From: CAYRRR01 sp964426755
GTDB lineage: Bacteria > Patescibacteriota > Saccharimonadia > Saccharimonadales > JAGQNJ01
DNA length: 26,699 nucleotides
Assembly (NCBI GenBank): GCA_964426755.1
Contig: CAYRRR010000009.1
Span: forward strand, 1-26,699
Direction of reading: 5' to 3'
The notes beneath the pieces were generated by a model. The model was not told the DNA's origin, ran no database searches, and was given only the letters and a program-made list of their open reading frames with translations. The translations under genes and the position numbers were made by a program. Numbering within the stretch: position 1 is the stretch's first letter; every line of letters starts with the position of its first letter. Positions 1 to 7,028 of this stretch are shown here, in pieces.

Positions 1-48
1 GTTTCGTTAATTTAAGCGCGAGCAATTTTATTAATAATTAATCAGGAC

Positions 49-65
49 TATATTGTGCTCACAAT
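49..65 (+). promoter_or_regulatory. Possible -10 (TATATT) overlapped by an inverted repeat upstream of the CHAP-lectin gene
   Basis: TATATT at 49-54 could be a -10, with no clear -35. ATTGTG-CT-CACAAT at 52-65 is a perfect 6+2+6 inverted repeat overlapping it, the usual place for a repressor operator. No regulator is identified. Assignment is by position and symmetry only. Confidence 0.35.
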
Positions 66-87
66 TTAATGTTGGGGGCGTGAAGGT

Positions 88-1389
88 ATGGTTCTTGCAG
101 TGTCTCGTTGGCGATGGGCGCGTATTATGTTGGTGAGCTTTATTGTAGCGAGTGTGTTCTTGCTTGTTGCGGTACGACCGAAAGCTCATGCTAGCGGTGG
201 CTATCCTTGGAGCGGTGCGGTATGTGTGGCGACTGGTCAAGTAAGTGGCAAGTGCCCTAATTACGAATGGTCGCACGCAGGCAGCGCACGCAACCCGTCA
301 ACCGGCAATTATTATTATCGAAACTGTACCGACTATGCCGCCTGGAAATTAATGAGCCAGGGGGTGTCATTGTCAAAAGTATCGGGGTTGGGCAATGCGG
401 GCAGCTGGGATAATAACGCACCGGCAAAGGGCTTGAGCGTTAGCTCTTCACCTAGTATCGGATCGATAGGAGTTGATGAGCGGTATGGTCACGTTGTTTT
501 TGTCGAAAGCGTAAACGGAAGCACGATTACGATTTCTGAGTATAACTGGGGTAGCGCGGGCAGTTACGGCACGAGAAGCGGGACCCCAAGACAGTTGGGG
601 CTTAGCTCGTTTATTAATTTTGAACTATCAACACCCATTCAAACTTCGAGCTCTCATCCAGTAGGAGTTTGGCAAGCACAGTTTTTAGGTCGGGATCGTT
701 TATATCCAAACCAGGCTATGAGTGCTAATCAGTATATAGAATCACCTAATACAAAACACGTATTGCTGATGCAGCCGGATGGCAATCTGGTGCACTATGG
801 TGACGGCTTTAGGCCGCTCTGGCACACTCACACCTACGGAAACCCAGGTGCGTACGCAATTTTTCAGGGTGATGGAAATTTAGTGATCTATGCTTCGAGC
901 GGCAGGCCTTTATGGGCTAGTGGCATGCGTTATGGGGCAGCTTCATTAGTTTTGCAAACTGACGGTAACCTTGTGACATATAATTCTGCTTGGCGTCCAT
1001 TATGGCATTCTGGTGTCATCCTCCCGGACTATTCAGTTTTTGCCGGTTCTGATCATATTCGTCCAAATCAGGCTCTGTTCCGGAACTACTACATCAGGTC
1101 AAGTGATGGACGATACAGTTTGATCATGCAAGCAGACGGTAATTTGGTGTTGTACGCACCGGGTTATCGACCCTTGTGGCATAGCCATACTTACGGCAAC
1201 CCCGGCGCTTATTTGGCCGTTCAGGGTGATGGTAATCTTGTAGTCTATTCGGCATCAAATAGGCCGCTATGGTGGTCAGGAACAAAAGCTAATCCTTCGC
1301 ACCTCATAATGCAGTCGGATGGTAATTTGGTTCAGTACAACATCTTCGCACAAGCCCTTTGGCACACGAGAACTCACGGTCAAATTTAA
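88..1389 (+). CDS. Secreted CHAP-domain peptidoglycan hydrolase with two tandem bulb-type (mannose-binding) lectin domains
   Basis: Likely an exported cell-wall amidase/endopeptidase that binds glycans. Residues 1-35 form a Sec signal peptide (basic start, hydrophobic 12-30, AHA before Ser36). The CHAP domain is about 70-180, with candidate catalytic Cys80 (NCTDYAAW), His135 (YGHVVFVE) and Glu151/Asn153 (SEYNW). Two bulb-lectin domains follow at about 197-313 and 316-430. All six QxDxNxVxY sugar-binding motifs are intact, starting at Q229, Q260, Q290, Q348, Q379 and Q409. The two lectin domains are near copies (RPLWH[T/S]HTYGNPGAY in both), showing internal duplication. The ATG follows a GGGGGCGTGAAGG leader. 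The stop shares TTAA with the convergent glycosyltransferase. In the CHAP family the activity is peptidoglycan hydrolysis; the target cell (self or host) is unknown. Function at domain level is strong, biological role is inference. Confidence 0.9.
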   Translation: MVLAVSRWRWARIMLVSFIVASVFLLVAVRPKAHASGGYPWSGAVCVATGQVSGKCPNYEWSHAGSARNPSTGNYYYRNCTDYAAWKLMSQGVSLSKVSGLGNAGSWDNNAPAKGLSVSSSPSIGSIGVDERYGHVVFVESVNGSTITISEYNWGSAGSYGTRSGTPRQLGLSSFINFELSTPIQTSSSHPVGVWQAQFLGRDRLYPNQAMSANQYIESPNTKHVLLMQPDGNLVHYGDGFRPLWHTHTYGNPGAYAIFQGDGNLVIYASSGRPLWASGMRYGAASLVLQTDGNLVTYNSAWRPLWHSGVILPDYSVFAGSDHIRPNQALFRNYYIRSSDGRYSLIMQADGNLVLYAPGYRPLWHSHTYGNPGAYLAVQGDGNLVVYSASNRPLWWSGTKANPSHLIMQSDGNLVQYNIFAQALWHTRTHGQI

Positions 1390-2447
1390 CGCTTCATATG
1401 TTTTGCTATAGCAGCCTTGAATGCTGGTTTATCAACTGCAATTGGTACGTGTTTGACCGCAAACGGCGTAAAACCCTGCAAGGCTTTGGTTAGGCTATTC
1501 GCAGTTTGCTTCTCGAAAAAAATGCCAGTTTTACCTGGGATTACATAATCTAACGCGCCGCCATTTTTATAAGCGATTACCGGACAACCGGCAGCCATCG
1601 CCTCAACTGCTACGATACCAAAGTCATCAATACCAGGGAAAATAAAACCTTCGGCTTGCTGAAAGGCGTTGATAACATCCTGATCAGAGGCTTTGCGCTT
1701 AAAGGTGACAGTTGGTCCGGCAAGTTTCTTGAGTCGATTATGTTCTGGACCATTGCCTATAACAAGTAGCGGTAGGCTAAGCTGCGTGCAGGCTTTGACG
1801 GCCAGATCGAAGCGTTTGTAAGGTGTTTGTCGTCCTGCAATCACAAAACCTTCTCGGTTATGGTTATTGTGCGACATAAATTTTTGTACATCAACAGGTG
1901 GAAAGACTACGTGACTATCGCGATTGTAGTATTTTTTTATTTGCGCCTTCGTGTATGAGGAGTTTGCGATTATTTTATCGGGCCTTTGTGCGGCTTTATA
2001 ATCCCAGCGACGCAAAGGGCCTACTAACAAGCGTAAGCCCAATCGAGCTACCGGATCAAATATACCAAACCCGGGGCTTTTCAGATATTCATCATACCGG
2101 CTCCAATAATAATGTGTTGGAGCGTGACAATAGTTAACATATAAAGTATTAGAACCAGTCTTAATTCCCTTAGCTTCTGCCCCGCTTGAAGATATTACCA
2201 GGTCATACCCATCCAGCTTCAGTGATGTAAACCACCAAATCCGCAAAAACGGAATAAATTTTCGTAGTTTTGAAAACGGCCAGTGTTGCAAAAACCCAGT
2301 GACAACTTTATTGTCGAGTCGCTGACGCCATTCATCGGTTGCATAAGACGTATAAATAGGTGCGTCCGGATACATCTGATGCAGCGCTTCAACAACACGT
2401 TCAGCTCCCCCGCCTACGAGCCAATCATGAACAATAGCTACTTTCAC
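1386..2447 (-). CDS. GT4-family glycosyltransferase
   Basis: A GT-B fold retaining glycosyltransferase, probably cytoplasmic or membrane-associated, adding a sugar from a nucleotide-sugar donor to a lipid-linked glycan. The N-terminal Rossmann start is VAIVHDWLVGGGAERV (residues 3-18), with the glycine-rich acceptor-side loop. The donor half has GRQTPYKRFD (205-214), VIGNGPE (229-235) and DDFGIVAVEAMAAGCPV (274-290). The EX7E motif therefore reads D274-X7-E282: the first acid is Asp rather than Glu, the second is conserved. Length 353 is normal for GT4. The start codon is GTG at 2445-2447 with only a weak AAAGGGCGG upstream. It lies 199 nt downstream of the LysM-CHAP gene on the same strand and near the sugar-phosphate transferase, which suggests a role in surface polysaccharide assembly. 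Donor and acceptor cannot be told from sequence. Confidence 0.88.
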   Translation of the reverse strand: MKVAIVHDWLVGGGAERVVEALHQMYPDAPIYTSYATDEWRQRLDNKVVTGFLQHWPFSKLRKFIPFLRIWWFTSLKLDGYDLVISSSGAEAKGIKTGSNTLYVNYCHAPTHYYWSRYDEYLKSPGFGIFDPVARLGLRLLVGPLRRWDYKAAQRPDKIIANSSYTKAQIKKYYNRDSHVVFPPVDVQKFMSHNNHNREGFVIAGRQTPYKRFDLAVKACTQLSLPLLVIGNGPEHNRLKKLAGPTVTFKRKASDQDVINAFQQAEGFIFPGIDDFGIVAVEAMAAGCPVIAYKNGGALDYVIPGKTGIFFEKQTANSLTKALQGFTPFAVKHVPIAVDKPAFKAAIAKHMKR

Positions 2448-2646
2448 GATCTACGCACCGCCCTTTCCAAAGTTGAACAAAGCACAACTTTGCCAAGCGC
2501 TCTTGGTGTTCAGCGCATTTTTTCTTTGCGATACTCCCGCTTCGTCCCATATGTACGATTTGGTCCGTTGCTCAATAAGAAAACGTACTGCGCACTCAAT
2601 TGTGTAGATTGTGTTTTGGGAGTTTATCAAACCACTATCTATTATA

Positions 2647-3474
2647 TCAATATATGTACTGGAAGTTGCTAGCCGGTACGGTACGGCTACTAATGACACC
2701 TAAGCCCTTGAAGTTCATTTCACTTACGGTTACCGTGCCGTTGCCATGTACCTGTTCTACGTAGACCACGTGCATACCCTGTTGGCCAATTGCCCCAACC
2801 CGAGGCGCTGACCCCGTAGGAATGCCTTGAGCGCGGGCGCGAGCAACCCAGGTATTTGCGTTGCCAAGAGTGTTCGGAAGATCAGCACGTCGATTCTTTG
2901 CGTACCAGGTGCAATATCCACGAACATACCTATTGCCACTTGATGATCCGCGATCAATTCTTGTTGATGGTTTTGGTGCTGATTTTTTAGCTGCAGCTGG
3001 CTTTGATTGTCTATTGACTGGCCGTGCTTCAGGCTGCGGAGCTGGCTGTGGCGTAGCGGTTGGTATGGGACGATCTGCTAAAACCTCGTCCGGGCGTGGA
3101 ATGGCAATGACATCGTTGGGATTAATGACATCCGGATGTGATAGTTGCACATTCTTATTAAATAGTCGTTGCCAGGTAGTTTCATGAGCTTTAGCGATCT
3201 TTGATAGTGAGTCTCCCTTTACAACCGTGTGTGTCACCGATTGAGGTGTCGGTTCAGCTTGGGCAGCTGTGTTTTGTTCTTCTGGTTTTTCCTTTTGAGT
3301 GACTGAGTCTGAGGCTTCTGGAGCCTCTTTTGTATTATTAATAGTTGTTAGCTCTGCTATTGAGGCTGGAGCAGATGCGTTATTATCTAACGACATCGCC
3401 TTTGCAGGTGTAGCTTCTGCCAAAAATATTACGGCAGCAGCAAATACGCCCGCAAAAAGTGCGGTTTTACGCAT
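2647..3474 (-). CDS. Secreted LysM-CHAP peptidoglycan hydrolase
   Basis: A predicted exported cell-wall hydrolase. The signal peptide is residues 1-26 (cleavage near PAKA). A Thr/Glu/Pro-rich spacer follows to about 79, then one LysM domain at about 80-126 (THTVVKGDSLSKIAKAHE, ending DVIAIP), which in the family binds GlcNAc-containing glycans such as peptidoglycan. A Pro/Ala/Lys linker spans 130-178, and a C-terminal CHAP domain spans about 180-275. Likely catalytic residues are Cys188 (GYCTWYA), His235 (GMHVVYVE) and Glu252/Asn254 (SEMNF). A strong AGGAGGG lies about 10 nt before the ATG, and a good promoter sits at 3587-3614. It is the second CHAP protein in the window but shares only the catalytic fold with the lectin-bearing one. 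It may serve in own-wall remodelling or in attack on a host wall; sequence does not decide. Confidence 0.9.
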   Translation of the reverse strand: MRKTALFAGVFAAAVIFLAEATPAKAMSLDNNASAPASIAELTTINNTKEAPEASDSVTQKEKPEEQNTAAQAEPTPQSVTHTVVKGDSLSKIAKAHETTWQRLFNKNVQLSHPDVINPNDVIAIPRPDEVLADRPIPTATPQPAPQPEARPVNRQSKPAAAKKSAPKPSTRIDRGSSSGNRYVRGYCTWYAKNRRADLPNTLGNANTWVARARAQGIPTGSAPRVGAIGQQGMHVVYVEQVHGNGTVTVSEMNFKGLGVISSRTVPASNFQYIY

Positions 3475-3586
3475 TATCTAAAACCCTCCTAAATTGTGCT
3501 TAGATTCATAATTAATAGTTTGGATACACAATATTTATATCCAAAATGTGGCTTTCTCACCTCACGTTTAAAAGACACAAGGAGTA

Positions 3587-3614
3587 ATGATACAGGCCTC
3601 AAAATTAATGTCAA
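3587..3614 (-). promoter_or_regulatory. Promoter of the LysM-CHAP gene
   Basis: On the minus strand TTGACA (3614-3609) and TATCAT (3592-3587) are separated by 16 bp, close to the sigma-70 consensus. The transcript would carry a leader of about 105 nt ending in the AGGAGGG ribosome binding site at the CHAP start. Confidence 0.6.
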
Positions 3615-3644
3615 GTTGTGAACCAGTATAGACGCTTTTGCAAG

Positions 3645-3694
3645 TTCATTTTACAGTAGTATATAGCGATAAATTGATAATGTTGTAAAATGAA
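3645..3694. repeat. 11-bp perfect inverted repeat with 28-bp spacer
   Basis: TTCATTTTACA at 3645-3655 and TGTAAAATGAA at 3684-3694 are exact reverse complements. The repeat lies just past the stop of the sugar-phosphate transferase and upstream of the LysM-CHAP promoter. The long AT-rich loop and lack of a T-tract argue against an intrinsic terminator; a two-site operator or mRNA 3' structure is possible. Confidence 0.55.
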
Positions 3695-3705
3695 ACAACA
3701 ATGGC

Positions 3706-5133
3706 CTATTGAGCGCCCAAGCGCCGAAAAACAACACCAATCGTCTTGATAAGAATAGTCAGATCCATCCAGAAGCTCCAATTTTGCACGTAGTATAAAT
3801 CTAGCTTACGTCGCTCTTCAAAGCTAATATCGCGGCGGCCAGATACCTGAGCTAATCCAGTCAGGCCTGACTTTACGCTAACGATATGATGCTTAGAGTC
3901 CGCTAAGCTGATTTCTTCTGGTACGAGGGCTCGAGGCCCAACGAGGCTAATGTCGCCTTTTAATATATTAAATAGTTGTGGTATTTCGTCGAGGCTGAAT
4001 CGTCGAATAATGCGTCCTATTCTCGTAAAACGAGGATCATTAGGAACTTGATCGCCATTTTCTCGATACTGCTTAATAAGCTCAGGCTTGTTCATTTTGG
4101 TAAAAGCTTCTTCTGGCGTAAGACCATTGTATTTTCGTTTTAAGCTTCTAAATTTGTAAATTTTAAATACACGGTTATAGCGCGTGACTCGTTTTTGGGT
4201 ATAAAAAGGTGTGCCCAAATCTGATAAAAAGATAAGCAGTGATAGCAAAATATATACCGGACTTAGAATAATGACAAGCGGAAGAGTTACGGCGATGTCA
4301 AATACTCGTTTTACGATTCGGCCCCAGCCATTGAGTGCAGTTTGATTAACCGCAATAACCGGTATTGATGAGCGGAATAGCTCTACATCAATGTTGCCTA
4401 CAAATAGCTCAGTATTCCCCGGAATGAAGCGGTAAGAAATATGATTATTCTGTGCGTAATCAAGAATGAGATTGTTTTTAGTGGCGCTAGCATAAAGCTC
4501 GGTTTGAATAATGGCATGTACACTGTTGGCGTCTAAGTGATTAGTTGCCTCCTCGAAGGTTGTGAATGATCGGATTCGTGCGTGATGATTTTTATGACCA
4601 ACTATGCCAATGATTTTATAGCCAGAACTTATATCACCAAAAAGCTCAACCAACTCTTCAACGACCTTGCTGTTGCCCACAATCAACAGATTATTAATAC
4701 CGATTCCGTAACGGAAGAGTCGACCGCGAATAAAACGAGCCACATTACGAAAAATTACCAGTAAAGAAAAGGCAAAAATAAAGCCATAGAATGGCACTAA
4801 ACGAGCCGGGAAGATAGCCTCTTTACTAAGATATGCAACGCTCAACACAAACAAAAGGCCAACAAACGACCCAACTAACAACCGCCCAAGTTCTTTGAAG
4901 CGTTTTTCATATATAGAATTATTATAAAGACCAAGCAGGGCAAAAATACCAACCCAAAACACAGTTAAAATTAGAAAAACAGTAAAATATGAACGGGCTG
5001 AAACGAACTCGATCAAAGGCCGTTCATCGATGCGTACCCGTAAAATATAAGCTGCCACAAAAGCTGCCAACAGGGCTAAAAAATCGCCAATGATGAGAAA
5101 AAAGCCGTATACGAAAGAGGCGTTATTTTTCAT
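3706..5133 (-). CDS. Polyprenyl-phosphate sugar-1-phosphate transferase (WcaJ/WbaP-type initiating enzyme)
   Basis: Family members move a sugar-1-phosphate from a nucleotide sugar to undecaprenyl phosphate, the first membrane step of many exopolysaccharide pathways. From the start chosen here (MKNNASF, 475 aa) there are four hydrophobic helices in the first ~145 residues, a Rossmann-like CoA_binding_3 domain beginning at GINNLLIVGN, one more membrane helix (FDIAVTLPLVIILSP), and the bacterial sugar transferase domain. Signature motifs are KIYKFRSL, TRIGRIIRRFSLDEIPQL, LKGDISLVGPRAL and SGLTGLAQVSGR. The reading frame stays open upstream to 5247, but an extended -10 (TGCTATACT, 5155-5147) lies 13 nt before the ATG at 5133. 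Starts further upstream (5145, 5247) would lie within or before the promoter, so 5133 is preferred. It is divergent from gtrA. Sugar identity is unknown. Confidence 0.9.
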   Translation of the reverse strand: MKNNASFVYGFFLIIGDFLALLAAFVAAYILRVRIDERPLIEFVSARSYFTVFLILTVFWVGIFALLGLYNNSIYEKRFKELGRLLVGSFVGLLFVLSVAYLSKEAIFPARLVPFYGFIFAFSLLVIFRNVARFIRGRLFRYGIGINNLLIVGNSKVVEELVELFGDISSGYKIIGIVGHKNHHARIRSFTTFEEATNHLDANSVHAIIQTELYASATKNNLILDYAQNNHISYRFIPGNTELFVGNIDVELFRSSIPVIAVNQTALNGWGRIVKRVFDIAVTLPLVIILSPVYILLSLLIFLSDLGTPFYTQKRVTRYNRVFKIYKFRSLKRKYNGLTPEEAFTKMNKPELIKQYRENGDQVPNDPRFTRIGRIIRRFSLDEIPQLFNILKGDISLVGPRALVPEEISLADSKHHIVSVKSGLTGLAQVSGRRDISFEERRKLDLYYVQNWSFWMDLTILIKTIGVVFRRLGAQ

Positions 5134-5146
5134 AAGATATGACATT

Positions 5147-5219
5147 AGTATAGCAGTTCTACCCTGGTTTTTATGTACTAACCAAATAACATAAACAGTT
5201 TGCGAACAAGTGCTATACT
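5147..5219. promoter_or_regulatory. Divergent promoters with identical extended -10 elements
   Basis: TGCTATACT occurs on the plus strand at 5211-5219 (for gtrA, 13 nt before its ATG) and on the minus strand at 5155-5147 (for the sugar transferase, 13 nt before its ATG). Both match the TGnTATAAT extended -10 pattern; no convincing -35 is present for either. The same 9-mer and the same spacing suggest co-expression of the two units. Confidence 0.6.
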
Positions 5220-5232
5220 TTACCATAGAGTA

Positions 5233-5724
5233 ATGGCAAAAAAACACGAAGCAAGACGAATACTAGAATATGTTGTCACTGGTGGGGCATGGTTTTGGTC
5301 AGGTTACGCCATGTTTGCGCTGTGTTACAGTGTCTTCAACCTTGACATTGTACCGGCTAAAATTATTTCATACAGTTTTGGTTTAATTGTAAATTTTATC
5401 TTAGAACGCTTCTGGGTATTTGATAGTCGGGATGCCCGCAAATCGCTAGATAAAGTCACGACGCGATACATACTATTGTCTGGGGTTAATCTGGTAATTG
5501 ATACGTTAATTGTCTGGAGTTTGAGCCGAGCAGGAATCACGCCCTATATCGGGCAGTTTATATCAGCTGGCTTTTTCACCGTTTGGAATTATCTGTGGTA
5601 CAAGCTTTGGGTCTTTGCCCACAAAGATCCACCAAAACCACGTCGTGCCGCTGCGCCTGCATTGAGGCGGCCGCGAGCTGTTCGTCGTAAAGTGGTGCGT
5701 CCAGCAAGGAGGCGACGACGATGA
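5233..5724 (+). CDS. GtrA-family membrane protein with Arg-rich cytoplasmic tail
   Basis: GtrA family proteins are small four-helix membrane proteins associated with flipping of undecaprenyl-phosphate-linked sugars or similar steps. Four hydrophobic segments are visible in the first ~130 of 163 residues, with family-like VNFILERFWVF and WNYLWYKLWVF after helices 2 and 4. The last ~33 residues are Pro/Ala/Arg and end in a run of Arg, an unusual basic tail. The ATG at 5233 is preferred over an in-frame TTG at 5200, because the promoter -10 (5214-5219) lies between them. The stop overlaps the next ATG as ATGA at 5721-5724, so it is translationally coupled to the lexA-like gene and then uppP. With UppP next door and an initiating sugar transferase divergent, a role in lipid-linked glycan transport fits. 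Confidence 0.85.
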   Translation: MAKKHEARRILEYVVTGGAWFWSGYAMFALCYSVFNLDIVPAKIISYSFGLIVNFILERFWVFDSRDARKSLDKVTTRYILLSGVNLVIDTLIVWSLSRAGITPYIGQFISAGFFTVWNYLWYKLWVFAHKDPPKPRRAAAPALRRPRAVRRKVVRPARRRRR

Positions 5725-6179
5725 CTGACAGATTAGATAATGTCACCCGTCCGACAAAAAAGCAAAAAGCCTTGCTTGATTTTATAGCTACCTTTATTGC
5801 CCAACACGGATACAGTCCTAGCTATCGTGAAATAAAAAACGGAATGAACTATAACTCTGTTGCGACTGTGGCATTGCATATCAATAATCTTATTAAACGA
5901 GGCCATCTTGCTAAGCGCGACAATGCAGCTCGTTCCTTAGAGCCGATTAATGCGCAAGTAGAACCTATCAAAACTAATGAAGTTTCTGCTAAAGAAGAAA
6001 AATGGCTGGTAAAAAAAGTTGAATTTTACTTTGCCAGCGTTGAACAGGATCAAGCGCCAGCCCAAGCAGACATTGACCGTTTGTACGTGTTGGTTGGGGC
6101 TTTAAAAATTATGGGTTTTGATGGGGCAGCAAACAGTTTTATTCCTCGATTATCACAGCTGAAAGGCAAAGCCAAGTGA
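5721..6179 (+). CDS. LexA-like winged-helix DNA-binding protein lacking the autoprotease domain
   Basis: Residues about 11-75 match the LexA DNA-binding domain: PTKKQKALLDFIATFIAQHG, then SPSYREI and the recognition helix region NSVATVALHINNLIKRGHL, ending with the wing. The remaining ~75 residues (KEEKWLVKKVEFYFASVEQD onward) are predicted helical and do not contain the S24 peptidase Ser-Lys dyad or an Ala-Gly cleavage site. At 152 aa it is shorter than classical LexA (about 200 aa). It therefore cannot self-cleave in the usual SOS manner. It sits between gtrA (ATGA overlap) and uppP (GTGA overlap), so it may regulate envelope genes rather than DNA repair. The DNA target is unknown. Confidence 0.85.
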   Translation: MTDRLDNVTRPTKKQKALLDFIATFIAQHGYSPSYREIKNGMNYNSVATVALHINNLIKRGHLAKRDNAARSLEPINAQVEPIKTNEVSAKEEKWLVKKVEFYFASVEQDQAPAQADIDRLYVLVGALKIMGFDGAANSFIPRLSQLKGKAK

Positions 6180-6973
6180 GTATACTTGAAGCGATCTTAC
6201 TTGGAATAGTTCAAGGCTTAACGGAGTTTTTGCCCGTATCAAGTTCAGGGCACTTAATATTGACAGAGAAGCTACTTGGAATTAGAGCTAGTAGCCTTGC
6301 TTTTGACGTTGCTCTACATGCCGGAACGCTTATGGCCTTGATTATCTTTTTTCGGCACGATATCGCTCGCCTTATTAAAGCAGTAAAGCATAAGACCCAC
6401 GAAGCACGCATTGCTCGCTTGTTACTTATTGCGACCCTACCGGCGGTATTGGTTGGCTTGGGGCTAGAGGGTTTGGTTGAGGACACGTTTCGCTCAATGG
6501 TTCTTGTTGCGGTCAACTTAATCTTTGTTGCTATTTTCATGCTGATTGCCGAGCGACAGTATGGTAAGCGCAAAGATTTTACAAAGCTGAATAATATTCG
6601 AACAAAACAAGCTTTAGTAGTAGGCTTGGCGCAGGCGCTTGCGATTATTCCTGGGGTATCACGGTCAGGTAGCACTATAACAGCAGGGTTGCTAGGAGGC
6701 ATGGATCGAGTTTCGGCAACGCGGTTTTCGTTTTTACTCGGCATTCCCATAACATTCGGAGCTCTGCTTAAGATGCTCGTCGGTGGCGAGGGCATATCAC
6801 AAGTTCAAAATGATGCGACGGTGTTTTTAGCTGGCATTTGTGCCGCGCTACTGAGTGGAATTTTTGCAATCAGGTTTCTTATTAACTTCTTAAGTAAGTA
6901 TGGGCTAACAATTTTTGCATACTATCGCATCGTACTTGGCATCGTAGTCCTGTTCTTTGTATTCATAGGCTAA
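6176..6973 (+). CDS. uppP: Undecaprenyl-diphosphatase (BacA/UppP)
   Basis: Dephosphorylates undecaprenyl diphosphate to undecaprenyl phosphate at the membrane, recycling the lipid carrier for peptidoglycan and polysaccharide; in other bacteria it affects bacitracin resistance. Both signature motifs are present: QGLTEFLPVSSSGHL (13-27) and PGVSRSGST (159-167, with Arg163). The 265-residue polytopic length is typical. The start is GTG at 6176, overlapping the preceding stop as GTGA. It is the third gene of the gtrA / lexA-like / uppP operon, and the riboswitch region begins about 40 nt past its stop. Confidence 0.95.
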   Translation: MSILEAILLGIVQGLTEFLPVSSSGHLILTEKLLGIRASSLAFDVALHAGTLMALIIFFRHDIARLIKAVKHKTHEARIARLLLIATLPAVLVGLGLEGLVEDTFRSMVLVAVNLIFVAIFMLIAERQYGKRKDFTKLNNIRTKQALVVGLAQALAIIPGVSRSGSTITAGLLGGMDRVSATRFSFLLGIPITFGALLKMLVGGEGISQVQNDATVFLAGICAALLSGIFAIRFLINFLSKYGLTIFAYYRIVLGIVVLFFVFIG

Positions 6974-7013
6974 CATGGTGACAATACTACTACACAAACG
7001 CGTAAGCAAGACG

Positions 7014-7022
7014 TGGTAAAAT
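7014..7022 (+). promoter_or_regulatory. Extended -10 promoter of the riboswitch transcript
   Basis: TGG-TAAAAT (7014-7022) matches an extended -10. The expected start, about 7 nt on, falls at 7029, exactly where the first arm of riboswitch helix P1 begins. No clear -35 was found. Confidence 0.5.
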
Positions 7023-7028
7023 ACTAAT

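Noticed and set aside
2469..2491. Hairpin AAAGTTG / CAACTTT upstream of the GT4 gene considered as a terminator
   Set aside because: Seven weak base pairs, 9-nt loop and no T-tract on either strand.
2451..2699. 82-codon open frame on the minus strand between the LysM-CHAP and GT4 genes
   Set aside because: It overlaps the end of the LysM-CHAP gene in another frame, has no ribosome binding site or recognisable sequence, and its stop abuts the GT4 start region by chance.
5134..5247. Longer N-terminus (38 extra residues) for the sugar-phosphate transferase
   Set aside because: The extension would pass through the extended -10 promoter and into the gtrA start; the family starts near the first membrane helix.
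6211..6795. 194-codon frame antisense to uppP
   Set aside because: Ser/Arg/Lys-rich translation typical of a shadow frame over a membrane protein gene; no start signals.
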